From NCBI RefSeq assembly GCF_030269515.1, contig NZ_BSTM01000029.1, positions 22,662 through 86,661 on the forward strand: a stretch of DNA of 64,000 nucleotides, in the 5' to 3' direction. This DNA comes from Actinomadura sp. NBRC 104412. Lineage in GTDB: Bacteria; Actinomycetota; Actinomycetes; Streptosporangiales; Streptosporangiaceae. Position 1 is the stretch's first letter; the number at the start of each line of letters is the position of its first letter. The notes under the pieces were generated by a model. It was not told where the DNA came from. It was given only the letters and a program-made list of their open reading frames with translations, and made no database searches. Shown piece after piece: positions 8,218 to 17,249 of the stretch. Made by a program: the position numbers and the translations under genes.

Positions 8218-8384
8218 TGTTCATCGAATCGGGCCTGGAGGGACCGCTCCCGCATGACCTCGACCGCGACGAGGCCCTCCACCGCATCGCCGGAACCCTG
8301 TGCCGCCTCGGCGTGGCCCACCTCGCCACCCTTTCCCTGGAAACCGGCGAACGCATCAACGCGACCACCCTCACCCCCAGATGA
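8217..8384 (+). CDS. Small hypothetical protein coupled to YchJ-like gene
   Basis: Possible 55-residue protein whose ATG shares a base with the preceding stop (TGATG), the main argument for it being translated. The sequence contains a helical stretch DLDRDEALHRIAGTLCRLGVAHLATL and no recognisable domain. It has the same high GC3 bias as neighbouring genes. I do not recognise it. Confidence 0.4.
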   Translation: MFIESGLEGPLPHDLDRDEALHRIAGTLCRLGVAHLATLSLETGERINATTLTPR

Positions 8385-8485
8385 ACTGTTATCCGAAATT
8401 GATTTTCATCTGATATGCTGGCTGTAAAGCCTGTCATTTCATGGCTAACATCGCCGTTCCCGGCATTCAACGAAGGGAACCGGCG

Positions 8486-9325
8486 ATGCAAACAGGACAG
8501 CCCAGCCAGACGGCCCTGTCCGCCGCGGCCGCCCGCGCCGCCCACCTCGTGGTGGACCACGAACCCCACCTTTTCCGCGACACCCTCGCCGCGAAACTCC
8601 TCGGCGACCTCGCCGCCGAGACGATCGCCTACCACCGCACCCACGGCGACCACGTCATCCTCTCCGGAACCCGGGCCCTGACCACGACCCGCAGCCACTA
8701 CACCGAGAGCCACCTCCCCAGGAACCGCCCGTCCCGCTACATCATCCTCGGCGCCGGCCTCGACACGTTCGCCTACCGCACCGCCCCGGACCGCGATATC
8801 CAGGTCATCGAGATAGACCACCCCGCCACCCAGGAATGGAAACGCACCCTCCTGGCCTCCGCCGACATCCCCATCCCCGATCACCTCACCTTCCTCCCCA
8901 CCGACTTCGAATCAGAACCCCTTCCCGAAATCCCCACCACCCCCCTCCCCACGCTGGTCAGCTGGCTGGGCGTCAGCATGTACCTCACACTCGAGGCCAT
9001 AGAATCCACCATCGCCGCCATATCCCGCCTGGGCCCCGGCACCGAATTCATCATGGAATACGCCCTCCCACCCGACCTCCGCGACACCATCGGCAAGACC
9101 TACGCCGACTTCGCCACCCAGGTCGTCTCCGACAGACACGAGCCGTACCTCACCTTCCTCCACCCAGATGAGGTATCAACCCTCCTCGAAACCCACGGCT
9201 TCGTAGTCACAGAACACGTTCCCATGCAAGCCACCGTCCCACCCCACCTATGGACCCGCTCCGACGCCCTCCGCCCCTTCAACTTCTTCCACCTGACAAA
9301 AGCGAAAATCAAGCCCCGAACCTGA
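8486..9325 (+). CDS. Class I SAM-dependent methyltransferase (PPM/TIGR00027 type)
   Basis: 279-residue protein related to leucine carboxyl methyltransferase-like (PPM) methyltransferases, often annotated in antibiotic-type clusters. The SAM-binding motif I is in SRYIILGAGLDTFAYR, followed by the acidic VIEIDHPATQEWK and the later VSWLGVSMYL. It probably O-methylates a small molecule; the substrate cannot be inferred. Start at the ATG 8486 (MQTGQPSQTAL); a longer in-frame reading from 8441 is less likely. The coding strand is strikingly C-rich and G-poor compared with neighbours, and the 5' flank (8385-8440) is AT-rich, hinting at acquisition from elsewhere. Confidence 0.85.
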   Translation: MQTGQPSQTALSAAAARAAHLVVDHEPHLFRDTLAAKLLGDLAAETIAYHRTHGDHVILSGTRALTTTRSHYTESHLPRNRPSRYIILGAGLDTFAYRTAPDRDIQVIEIDHPATQEWKRTLLASADIPIPDHLTFLPTDFESEPLPEIPTTPLPTLVSWLGVSMYLTLEAIESTIAAISRLGPGTEFIMEYALPPDLRDTIGKTYADFATQVVSDRHEPYLTFLHPDEVSTLLETHGFVVTEHVPMQATVPPHLWTRSDALRPFNFFHLTKAKIKPRT

Positions 9326-9375
9326 ACCAATTCCAATCACCCCAACCAGCCCGAGATTGCTTTAACGACCAGTAG

Positions 9376-9668
9376 TCAACTCACGCTCAGCAGTGCCCGG
9401 ACGGGTGACCGGCCTTCGCTGAGGGCGCGGACACCCGCGAGGCCGGCCTTGGTGAGCGGCCCGCCCCGTTCGGCTTTGCCCGCCAATGACCGCAGCGCGT
9501 GTTCGAGTTTCGCCTCGTAGTGATCGACGAGCCTGCGGACCTGATTCAGCCGCCGCAGCGCCGCGCGCGCAGCGACCGTCCGGCCAGGTAGGCGGTGGCG
9601 CCGAGAGCCGGTTCCGTCCGGAAGGTCTTCCGTTCTTCACCTCGCCGTCCGCTGGGGTCCTGCGCGGA
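9376..9668 (-). pseudogene. Frameshifted remnant of an unknown helical protein
   Basis: Two minus-strand frames look protein-like and join across a probable frameshift near 9555. The upstream frame contains EPALGATAYLAGRSLRARR and then closes. The downstream frame contains ALRRLNQVRRLVDHYEAKLE and ends in SPVRALLSVS with TGA at 9376-9378. Together they would encode about 95 residues, but an upstream stop (9669-9671) removes any obvious start. The parent family is not recognised. The rest of 9326-9741 holds nothing identifiable. Confidence 0.35.
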
Positions 9669-9741
9669 TTACCCCTACAAACGCGGACAGAACAAGATGC
9701 GAGTCTGGTCGCGGCATGCACGTTCGCCGTTACACGGACTG

Positions 9742-11628
9742 TCAGCGGATGGGTTCCAGTTCGGACGGCTGCTGGTCGAACTGCGTGCGGTACAGCTCGG
9801 TGTAGCGGCCACCGGCCGTGAGGAGGGCGTCGTGGGTGCCGCGTTCGACGATGCGGCCGTCCTCCACGACCAGAATGTGGTCGGCGGCGCGGATGGTGGA
9901 GAGCCGGTGGGCGATCACCACGGCGGTGCGGCCGTCCAGCGCCTCGGTCAGCGCCTCCTGCACGGCGGCCTCGGACGTGGAGTCGAGGTGCGCGGTCGCC
10001 TCGTCCAGGATCACCACGCGGGGGCGCGCCAGGAGCAGCCGGGCGATGGTGAGGCGCTGGCGCTCGCCGCCGGACAGGCGGTAGCCGCGCTCGCCGACGA
10101 CGGTGTCGAGGCCGTCGGGGAGCGCCTCGATGAGGTCCTTGAGGCGGGCGCGCCGCAGAACGTCCCACAGCTCGTCGTCGGTGGCCTCGGGGCGGGCCAG
10201 CAGCAGGTTGTCGCGGATCGACTCGTGGAACAGGTGGCCGTCCTGGGTGACCATGCCCAGGGTCGCGCGGATCGAGGCGAAGCTCAGGTCGCGGACGTCG
10301 ACGCCCGCCAGGCGCACCGTTCCCGAGTCGGCGTCGTAGAGGCGGGGCAGTAGTTGCGCGATGGTGGACTTGCCCGCGCCGGACGAGCCGACCAGCGCGA
10401 CCATCTCGCCGGGCTCGGCACGGAACGAGATGTCGTGCAGGACCTCGACGCCGCCCCGCGTGTCGAGGGTGGCGACCTCTTCGAGCGAGGCCAGCGACAC
10501 CTTGTCGGCGGACGGGTAGGAGAACCGGACCCTGTCGAACTCCACCGACACCGGCCCGTCGGGGATCGGGACGGGCTTGGCGGGCTCGGCCACCAGGGGC
10601 TTGAGGTCGAGCACCTCGAACACCCGCTCGAAGCTGACCAGCGCGCTCATCACCTCGACGCGGGCGCTGGCCAGCGCGGTCAACGGCGCGTACAGCCGGG
10701 TCAGGAGGAGGGCGAGCGCGACCACGGCGCCGGCGTCGAGCTGGCCGCGCAGCGAGAAGAAGCCGCCCAGGCCGTAGACCAACGCCAGGGCCAGCGCGGA
10801 CACCATGGTCAGCGCGGTGATGAAGACATGCTGCACCATCGCGGTGCGCACGCCGATGTCGCGGACGCGGCGGGCCCGCGCGGCGAACTCGGCGGACTCC
10901 CGGTCGGGACGGCCGAACAGCTTGATCAGCGTCGCGCCCGGCGCGGAGAACCGCTCGGTCATCTGGGTGCTCATCGCGGCGTCGTGGCGGGCGGCCTCAC
11001 GTTCCAGCCGGGCCAGGCGCGAGCCCATACGGCGGGCCGGCAGCACGAAGACGGGCAGCAGGACCAGCGCCAGCAGGGTGATCTGCCAGGAGATCCGCAC
11101 CATGACGGCGAACGTGAGCAGCACCGTCACAAGGTTGCTGACCACCCCGGACAGGGTGTCGCTGAACGCGCGCTGCGCCCCGATCACGTCGTTGTTGAGC
11201 CTGCTGACCAGCGCGCCGGTGCGGGTGCGGGTGAAGAAGGCGACCGGCATCCGCTGGACATGGTCGAACACGGCGGTGCGCAGGTCGAGGATCAGCCCCT
11301 CGCCGATGCCGGCCGACAGCCACCGGTTGACCAGCCCCAGCCCTCCCTCGGCCAGCGCCAGCCCGGCGATGAGCACGGCCAGCCACACCACCGTGCCGGT
11401 GTCGGACCCGTCGACGATGGCGCTCACCACGCGCCCCGCCAGGACGGGCGTCGCCACCGCGAGCACCGCCAGCACCACACTCGACACCAGGAAGAGGGCC
11501 AGCAGGCGGGCGTGCGGGCGCGCGAACCGCGCGATGCGCTTCAGCGTGGCCTTGGAGAAGGGCCTGCGGTCGTCCTTGGCGTTCATGGCGTGGTGCAGCG
11601 ACATCCACGCCGTGACCTCCATGTCCAT
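9742..11628 (-). CDS. ABC exporter, fused permease-ATPase (MdlB/MsbA-like)
   Basis: 628-residue half-transporter of the multidrug/lipid exporter type. An N-terminal six-helix membrane domain (about residues 30-330) is followed by a nucleotide-binding domain with Walker A GSSGAGKST, signature LSGGERQR, Walker B VVILDEATAHLDS and the H-loop in VIAHRLST. It would work as a homodimer in the cytoplasmic membrane, exporting a hydrophobic substrate that cannot be named. The ATG at 11628 is preferred; the frame remains open to a TTG at 11706. It is monocistronic, facing the divergent aminotransferase gene. Confidence 0.9.
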   Translation of the reverse strand: MDMEVTAWMSLHHAMNAKDDRRPFSKATLKRIARFARPHARLLALFLVSSVVLAVLAVATPVLAGRVVSAIVDGSDTGTVVWLAVLIAGLALAEGGLGLVNRWLSAGIGEGLILDLRTAVFDHVQRMPVAFFTRTRTGALVSRLNNDVIGAQRAFSDTLSGVVSNLVTVLLTFAVMVRISWQITLLALVLLPVFVLPARRMGSRLARLEREAARHDAAMSTQMTERFSAPGATLIKLFGRPDRESAEFAARARRVRDIGVRTAMVQHVFITALTMVSALALALVYGLGGFFSLRGQLDAGAVVALALLLTRLYAPLTALASARVEVMSALVSFERVFEVLDLKPLVAEPAKPVPIPDGPVSVEFDRVRFSYPSADKVSLASLEEVATLDTRGGVEVLHDISFRAEPGEMVALVGSSGAGKSTIAQLLPRLYDADSGTVRLAGVDVRDLSFASIRATLGMVTQDGHLFHESIRDNLLLARPEATDDELWDVLRRARLKDLIEALPDGLDTVVGERGYRLSGGERQRLTIARLLLARPRVVILDEATAHLDSTSEAAVQEALTEALDGRTAVVIAHRLSTIRAADHILVVEDGRIVERGTHDALLTAGGRYTELYRTQFDQQPSELEPIR

Positions 11629-11794
11629 GCTGCTCGGACCGCCTTCCGGGATCGTGGGCGCCGCCGCCCGGCACGGCGGCCGCTCACCAGGAGCATGCGA
11701 CCTCAAGTTTGGTCGAGGTCAACCTCTCCACGGTCCCGGCTAGAGTCCCATCCGGGTACGACAGACAACCCGGCGCCCGGCGGGAGGAGCGGAC

Positions 11795-12958
11795 GTGGAC
11801 ATCGGCAGGCTGCGCGCGGAGACACCCGGCTGCGCACAGGTCGTCCACCTCAACAACGCGGGGGCGGCGCTTCCGCCGAGGCAGGTCATCGACGCGGTCG
11901 CCGAGCATCTGGACCTGGAGGCGACGATCGGCGGGTACGAGGCGTCCGACCAGGCCGAACCCGCGCGGGAACGCTTCTACGACGCCGTGGCCGGCCTGAT
12001 CGGCGCGGACCGGGACGAGATCGCCTACGTGGAGAACGCCACCCGCGCCTGGGACATGGCCTTCTACTCGATCCCGTTCGCACCCGGAGACCGCATCCTC
12101 ACCACCACCAGCGAGTACCCCAGCAACGCGATCCCGTACATGCAGATGGCGCGGCGGCGCGGGGTCAAGGTCGATGTCGTTCCCGACGACGAGCACGGGC
12201 AGATCTCCTTGGACGCGCTCCAGGCCGAGCTGGACAAGGGCGGTGTCCGGCTGGTCTCCCTCAACCACGTGCCGACGCACAACGGCCTGGTCAACCCGGC
12301 GGAGGAGGTCGGGCGGCTGTGCCGGGACGCGAACGTCCTGTACCTCCTGGACGCCTGCCAGTCGATCGGCCAGATCCAGGTGGAGGTCGGCGAGATCGGC
12401 TGCGACATGCTGTCCGCGACCGGCCGCAAGTTCCTGCGCGGCCCGCGCGGAACGGGATTCCTGTATGTCCGGCGGTCCATCCTGCGCACTCTGGAACCGC
12501 CGTTCCTCGACCTGCATTCGGCGTCCTGGACCGCGCCGGACACGTACGAGATACGGGACGACGCGCGCCGCTTCGAGAACTGGGAACGCTACGTCGCCGG
12601 GCAGATCGGTCTGGGTGTGGCCGCCGAGATCGCGGCCGAGCTGGGCCTGCCCGCGATCGAGGAGCGGGTGACCGGCCTGGCCACCCGGCTACGGGACGCC
12701 CTCGCGGAACGTCCGGGCGTCACCGTCCTGGACAGAGGTGAACGGCGGTCGGGCATCGTGACGTTCACCGTGGAAGGGCACGACGCGCGGGACCTGAAGC
12801 TGTCCTGGCGCGAGCAGGGCATCAACGTCAGCGTCACCGATGGCGCCACCCAGCACTACGACTCCAAGGCCGCGCCCGCCGCCATCCGGGCGTCGGCCCA
12901 CTACTACAACACCGAGGAGGAGATCGACCGCCTGGTGGCGGCCGTCCCCGTCCCTTGA
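11795..12958 (+). CDS. Class V aminotransferase / cysteine desulfurase-like protein
   Basis: 387-residue PLP enzyme of fold type I, class V. The PLP-binding Asp is in YLLDACQS (Asp186) and the Schiff-base Lys in SATGRKFLRGPRG (Lys212). The family includes cysteine desulfurases, isopenicillin-N epimerase-like and EgtE-like enzymes; no ergothioneine or Fe-S operon is adjacent, so specificity is open. The GTG start is preceded by GGGAGGAGC. The active-site Cys loop typical of SufS/IscS is not obvious, which argues against a housekeeping desulfurase. Confidence 0.8.
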   Translation: MDIGRLRAETPGCAQVVHLNNAGAALPPRQVIDAVAEHLDLEATIGGYEASDQAEPARERFYDAVAGLIGADRDEIAYVENATRAWDMAFYSIPFAPGDRILTTTSEYPSNAIPYMQMARRRGVKVDVVPDDEHGQISLDALQAELDKGGVRLVSLNHVPTHNGLVNPAEEVGRLCRDANVLYLLDACQSIGQIQVEVGEIGCDMLSATGRKFLRGPRGTGFLYVRRSILRTLEPPFLDLHSASWTAPDTYEIRDDARRFENWERYVAGQIGLGVAAEIAAELGLPAIEERVTGLATRLRDALAERPGVTVLDRGERRSGIVTFTVEGHDARDLKLSWREQGINVSVTDGATQHYDSKAAPAAIRASAHYYNTEEEIDRLVAAVPVP

Positions 12959-13028
12959 TCCGGCCCCTGATCCGGCCCCTGGTCCGGCCCCCGATCCGGC
13001 CCCTGATCCGGCCCCTGGTCCGACCCTG
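12957..13028. repeat. Six tandem 12-bp repeats between convergent genes
   Basis: Six units of a 12-base sequence, consensus GATCCGGCCCCT with every third unit starting GGT, giving a 36-base higher-order period. The array begins at the stop codon of the aminotransferase gene and ends 13 bases before the convergent CBS-domain gene stop. Recent slippage expansion is the simplest explanation. Confidence 0.85.
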
Positions 13029-13041
13029 GCCGGACAGTGTC

Positions 13042-13461
13042 TCAGGTGTTGGGCCTGGCGGCGCTGATCTGGGCCAGCGCGGAATCGGCGTCCCGCTCCA
13101 TGGCGAGGTCGCCCAGGGAGATGATCCCCACGGCCTGCCCGTCGTCCACGACCGGCAGCCGCCGCACCGCACGCTCCCGCATGCGCTTCACGGCGGTGTC
13201 GAGCGAGTCGTCCGGGCGGACCGTCTCCGGCGCGTCGCTGACCATGGAGGAGACCTTGATCTGGGTGGGGTCGCCGCCCGCCGCGAGCCCGCGCACCACC
13301 AGGTCGCGGTCCGTCACCAGCCCGTGGAGCCGCTCGGAGTCGGCCACCAGCACGGCACCGATGTCCTCGTCGCGCATCGCCCGCGCGACGGTGACGATGT
13401 CGAGGTCAGGGGACACCGCGGTCGGCGACCCGGTCATGATGTCACGCACCTTCGTGGCCAT
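13042..13461 (-). CDS. Tandem CBS-domain protein
   Basis: 139-residue soluble protein made almost entirely of two CBS motifs (about residues 6-62 and 70-125), a Bateman module. Characteristic segments are VRDIMTGSPTAVSPD, GLVTDRDLVVRG, DAPETVRPDD and VGIISLGDLA. Such stand-alone proteins bind adenine nucleotides and are common in actinobacteria as hypoxia- or stress-response proteins. The ATG at 13461 is preceded by a strong AAGGAGAAGAGG; an upstream in-frame extension is less likely. It converges on the 12-bp repeat array. Confidence 0.88.
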   Translation of the reverse strand: MATKVRDIMTGSPTAVSPDLDIVTVARAMRDEDIGAVLVADSERLHGLVTDRDLVVRGLAAGGDPTQIKVSSMVSDAPETVRPDDSLDTAVKRMRERAVRRLPVVDDGQAVGIISLGDLAMERDADSALAQISAARPNT

Positions 13462-13725
13462 CGGCCTCTTCTCCTTCCGGGTCGAGTTCACGTCAGCCCC
13501 AGGGACACCCACGCCCTACCCGGCAGATCCAGGCTCACTCATGGAAGAAGGGCGGTGTGGTGGGACGGCGTTCGGTTACGGCCATGCCGGGTAGTGCCGC
13601 CTTAGGGGCCCGAACCTGCTCGTGCGAACTTTCCCGTTAAACTACGCATCCTTCGGAGGTATACGGGGAGTTGCCGGCGAGACCGCTCCCACCCGCCCGT
13701 TCACACGAGCCCAGGAGGTCGCGCC

Positions 13726-16245
13726 GTGACGGATTCGGCGCCCACGCAGGATCCAGTGGAGCCCCCGGGACACATCGACGACCAGGATGAGACCGCGGGG
13801 ACCGCGACCACCACGGAGGAAGCCTCCGAGGTCGTCGACGGCGCTTCTGACGAGGTCGCCGAAGACGAAGAGGCAGCCGAAGACGCCACGGAAGAGGTCG
13901 TCGAGCCCGAGGCTCCGGCCACGGAGCCGATGACGTCCGACGGCTCGGACGACTCTGGTGACTCTGACAGCTCCCAGGACTCCGAAGGCTCCGAGGACTC
14001 CGAAGGCTCCGAGGACTCCGGGGGTTCGGAGGGTTCGGAAGGTTCGGAGGGCTCCGAGGACTCCGAAGTTCCGGCGTCCGTCAAGGTGACCCTGAACAAC
14101 ACCGGGCAGTGGACGATCCCCGCGCCTCCGTCCACGCCTCCCCCGCCGCCCTCTTCTGCGCCGCCCTCTTCTGCGCCGCCCTCTTCTGCGCCGCCCTCTT
14201 CTCAGCCGTCCGCGCCATCGTCGGCGCCGACCGTCCCGGAGATCGATCCGAAGATCGCTCCACAGACCCCGGCCGTCACGGTGCCGGAGATCGACGTGGC
14301 CGCGTTGAGGCCCGAACCGTCCCCGTCCGACGAGGAACCGGACGACGGTGCAGCCGAACGGGACGACGGCGAAGAGGCACCCAAGCCCGCGCCCCAGGCT
14401 CCGGCTCCGCCCCCGGCTCCGTCACCCTCCTCACCTCCGGCTGAACGGGAGCCAGAGGCTTACAAGCCTCGCCATGCCTACCGAGGACCCGTCCAGCCAC
14501 CCTCGCCTCCGCCCGCGCCCATGCCTCCGCCCGCGGCGGCTCCTCCGACCAGGGTCGAGCCCCCGATACAGCCGCAGCCTCGGCCTCAGTCACAACCGTT
14601 GCCGCAGCGGCGACCTCAGCAGCAGCCGACACCCCAACAGCAACCAGCACCTCCGCAGCAACCAGCACCTCAACCACCACCTCAGCGGCAAGCCCCACCG
14701 CAGCAACCTCCAGCGCAGCGGCAGGCGCATGCCCAGCCCCGGCCTGAAGTCCAGCCCCGGCCTCAGCCGCAACCGCAGTCCTGGGGCCAGGCGCAGCCGC
14801 AGGCTCCCGCGCCTCCGCGGGTCAATCCGTCGCGGGTCAACCCGCAGCCGCCACAGGGGTACGCGGCGCCGCCCGAATATGGCACGGCGCCCGCCCAGTC
14901 CCAATACCCCCGGCCTCAACAGCCTCAGAATTCCGGTGCCGCCCCGCCGTATTACGGGCCGCCCGCCCACGACGAATACGGCGGGGAAGGCAGGGAACAG
15001 GAATTCCAAGCGGCCTACCAAGCCGCGACCGGCGAGGAGAAACGGCGTAAGAAGAAGGGCCGGGTCGCGCTCTACGCCGTCATCATGGTGCTGGTCCTTG
15101 TCGCGGGAACGGCGGTGGGGCAGCTCGTCCGGCCGCTTCCCGAGCCGACGATGCGGCTCACGCTGGCGAAAACCAGCCACACTTTTCCGGGGACACCGCC
15201 CGCACTTCCGATGCCCGTGCAGGGACAGTCTGCCTTGTACGTGGAAGGCGTCGGCAGGATGGCGTCGTCCGGCGGTTCGGCGCCCACGCCGACCGCGAGT
15301 GTGGCGAAGGTGATGACGGCCTATGTCTTCCTTCGCAGCCACCCCTTGGCGCCGGGCCGGTCCGGACCCACCTACACCGTGTCCCCGCAGGCGGCCGCGC
15401 AGATTCCCGCGCGCAAGCAGCGCGGCGAGTCGATTCTCGATGTCAAGGCGGGAATGCGGCTGACCGAGCGTAAGGCGCTCGAAGCGCTGATGATCATTTC
15501 GGCGAACGACGTGGCACATGAGCTGGCCCGCTGGGACGCGGGCGACCCGCAGGCGTTCGTCCGGAAGATGAACGAGACCGCGCGGGAACTGGGCATGACC
15601 CGCACCACCTACACCGATCCGAGCGGCTACCACGCGGGCACCGTGAGCACGGCGGCCGACCAGGTGAAGCTGATGCGCGCCGCCATGAAGATCCCGGCCT
15701 TCCGGGAGATCGTGGCCAAGCGCACGTACGTCCCGGACGACGGCGGCGCGCCCCGGATCGGCGGCAACGTGCTGCTCGGCCAGTACGGGGTGATGGGCGG
15801 CAAGACCGGCTTCACCGACGCGGCGGGCGGCAATTTCGTCTTCGCGGCGCGCGCCCGCGTCGGCGGGTCGAACGTGATGTTGCTGGGCGCGGTGATGGGG
15901 CAGCGGTCGACCAGCGCGATGGGCGCGCTCGAGGCCACCCGCTCCCTACTGGCCGTGGCCCGGAATCACCTGACCACGGTCACGCTCGCGCCCAGCGGCG
16001 CCCAAGTGGGACAGGTCCTCGACGGACTGGGCGGTCGTACTCCGGTAAACGCGGGTTCTGCCATTACCCTCGTCGGCTGGCCGGGCCTGACCGTACGGAT
16101 CGGAATCGAGGGCAATGCGCCGCACACGGGCGCGCAAGGGACGCGCATCGGGACGGTAAAGGCCGGCACATCCAGCTTCCCGCTCGTCCTCGGACGGGAA
16201 TTGAAGGAACCTTCTCTCTACAAGCGCCTCACCCGCCTCGGCTGA
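13726..16245 (+). CDS. D-Ala-D-Ala carboxypeptidase with long proline-rich cytosolic arm
   Basis: 839-residue single-pass membrane protein. Residues 1-110 are Asp/Glu/Ser-rich with Ser-Glu-Gly/Asp tandem units, 130-440 are Pro/Gln/Ala-rich, 447-468 form one transmembrane helix, and about 500-760 are a peptidase S11 (low-molecular-mass PBP) domain. The S11 triad motifs are present: SVAK (Ser525, Lys528), SAN (Ser592, Asn594) and KTG (Lys693). It should trim the terminal D-Ala of peptidoglycan stem peptides outside the membrane while the disordered arm stays in the cytoplasm, perhaps docking partners or being a kinase target. GTG start with AGGAGG upstream. The arm alone is longer than many whole DacA proteins. 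Confidence 0.88.
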   Translation: MTDSAPTQDPVEPPGHIDDQDETAGTATTTEEASEVVDGASDEVAEDEEAAEDATEEVVEPEAPATEPMTSDGSDDSGDSDSSQDSEGSEDSEGSEDSGGSEGSEGSEGSEDSEVPASVKVTLNNTGQWTIPAPPSTPPPPPSSAPPSSAPPSSAPPSSQPSAPSSAPTVPEIDPKIAPQTPAVTVPEIDVAALRPEPSPSDEEPDDGAAERDDGEEAPKPAPQAPAPPPAPSPSSPPAEREPEAYKPRHAYRGPVQPPSPPPAPMPPPAAAPPTRVEPPIQPQPRPQSQPLPQRRPQQQPTPQQQPAPPQQPAPQPPPQRQAPPQQPPAQRQAHAQPRPEVQPRPQPQPQSWGQAQPQAPAPPRVNPSRVNPQPPQGYAAPPEYGTAPAQSQYPRPQQPQNSGAAPPYYGPPAHDEYGGEGREQEFQAAYQAATGEEKRRKKKGRVALYAVIMVLVLVAGTAVGQLVRPLPEPTMRLTLAKTSHTFPGTPPALPMPVQGQSALYVEGVGRMASSGGSAPTPTASVAKVMTAYVFLRSHPLAPGRSGPTYTVSPQAAAQIPARKQRGESILDVKAGMRLTERKALEALMIISANDVAHELARWDAGDPQAFVRKMNETARELGMTRTTYTDPSGYHAGTVSTAADQVKLMRAAMKIPAFREIVAKRTYVPDDGGAPRIGGNVLLGQYGVMGGKTGFTDAAGGNFVFAARARVGGSNVMLLGAVMGQRSTSAMGALEATRSLLAVARNHLTTVTLAPSGAQVGQVLDGLGGRTPVNAGSAITLVGWPGLTVRIGIEGNAPHTGAQGTRIGTVKAGTSSFPLVLGRELKEPSLYKRLTRLG
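13981..14067 (+). repeat. Tandem Ser-Glu/Gly/Asp codon repeats inside carboxypeptidase gene
   Basis: Degenerate 9- and 18-base units based on TCCGAGGAC and TCCGAAGGC encode a Ser/Glu/Gly/Asp low-complexity tract in the cytosolic arm of the carboxypeptidase. Imperfect copies suggest slippage with later drift. Confidence 0.75.
14146..14205 (+). repeat. Four tandem 15-bp units encoding PPSSA
   Basis: The unit CCGCCCTCTTCTGCG occurs three times exactly, then a fourth copy diverges at its 3' end. It encodes PPSSA repeats in the proline-rich arm of the carboxypeptidase. The near-identity of the units implies recent expansion. Confidence 0.85.
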
Positions 16246-16456
16246 CGCCCGGGCCTTTATCCACCGCGGCGATGTGCCCGCCCGAGTGGATCTTTGAGAT
16301 TCTTTTTCGGTTAGTCCGAGCCTACTCCGGGCCGCCTCCGGGCATTGCAGCCTCTGACCGCGCCGGACGATGGTTCCGCAGGTCATCGGCCGCACGCGGG
16401 AACGGGGAGCCGACGTGGGAACGCGCCGGCCGACGAGCGTTTCGGGGGGACGGACT

Positions 16457-17098
16457 GTGAGTGACCCGCGCCAGGTGACGGGCGTCCGCGGCCCGATGGC
16501 GTCGAGGAAACCCCGGGATTCGCTCCGCCGCCTCCCGCCCCTCATGACCGCGACACGGACGCTGGTGAGCATGCTCGTCCTGGCCGCGGGACTCTTCTAC
16601 GTGGCCGCGGCGGTCAAGGGCGTGGGCTGGCTGCTGGAACCTCCGCCCGATGTGGTGACGACGGCGAACGGGCAGGGCACGGGCACGCCCCCCACGGAGT
16701 CCCCCGGTTCCTCGGGGTCACAGGCCGTGAGCGAGGCGGCGCAGATCCTGTTCAGGCCGCTGGCCGTCACCGGCGCGTCGCTGGCCGGGCTCCTGCTGGT
16801 ATGGGCGGGCTGCCGCGGCCTGCGGTCCCGTCGTGATCAGCGACGCTGGCGGACGTCGCAGTTCGCCGCGCTGGGCGGGCTGGCGACCGGGGTGTTCGGC
16901 TTCGCGCTCGGTTTCGCCGCCGCCGGTTCCTCGCACGCAACCTATGTCGACGCGTCCTGGATCGGGCTGGAGCCGAGCCGGCCGAGCGCCGCGCTGGCCC
17001 TCCTGATCGGCGCGATCGCCGTGCTCGTCCCCGCCGGTGTCCAGGGCCACCGCCCGGCGGACAGGTGCGCCCAGCCGACGCCCGGCGCGCGGCCCTGA
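16457..17098 (+). CDS. Hypothetical four-helix membrane protein
   Basis: 213-residue protein of unknown function. Hydrophobic stretches occur at about residues 35-55 (SMLVLAAGLFYVAAAV), 105-125 (PLAVTGASLAGLLLVWAG), 140-160 (AALGGLATGVFGFALGFAA) and 180-200 (ALALLIGAIAVLVPAG), separated by a Gly/Thr/Pro/Ser loop after the first helix. The GTG at 16457 follows GGGGGGACGG; the frame is open further upstream, so the start is uncertain. No family is recognised. Confidence 0.6.
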   Translation: MSDPRQVTGVRGPMASRKPRDSLRRLPPLMTATRTLVSMLVLAAGLFYVAAAVKGVGWLLEPPPDVVTTANGQGTGTPPTESPGSSGSQAVSEAAQILFRPLAVTGASLAGLLLVWAGCRGLRSRRDQRRWRTSQFAALGGLATGVFGFALGFAAAGSSHATYVDASWIGLEPSRPSAALALLIGAIAVLVPAGVQGHRPADRCAQPTPGARP

Positions 17099-17249
17099 GA
17101 CCCGCCCGGGCCGGCCCGCGCGGCGGGTGTTTCCGCAGGTCGTCTTTGTCATAGATCTCCGCGGCGGTTACACGACGAAACAGAAGATTCGTGCAAGCTG
17201 GCCATAGCTCTGAATCCGCACGTAGCCAGCCATGCACTCGGGGGACTGC

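Noticed and set aside
10354..12741. 795-codon plus-strand frame opposite the ABC exporter
   Set aside because: Antisense to a clear ABC exporter and out of frame with the class V aminotransferase; no domain visible.
12957..13028. CRISPR array
   Set aside because: Units are contiguous 12-mers with no spacers.
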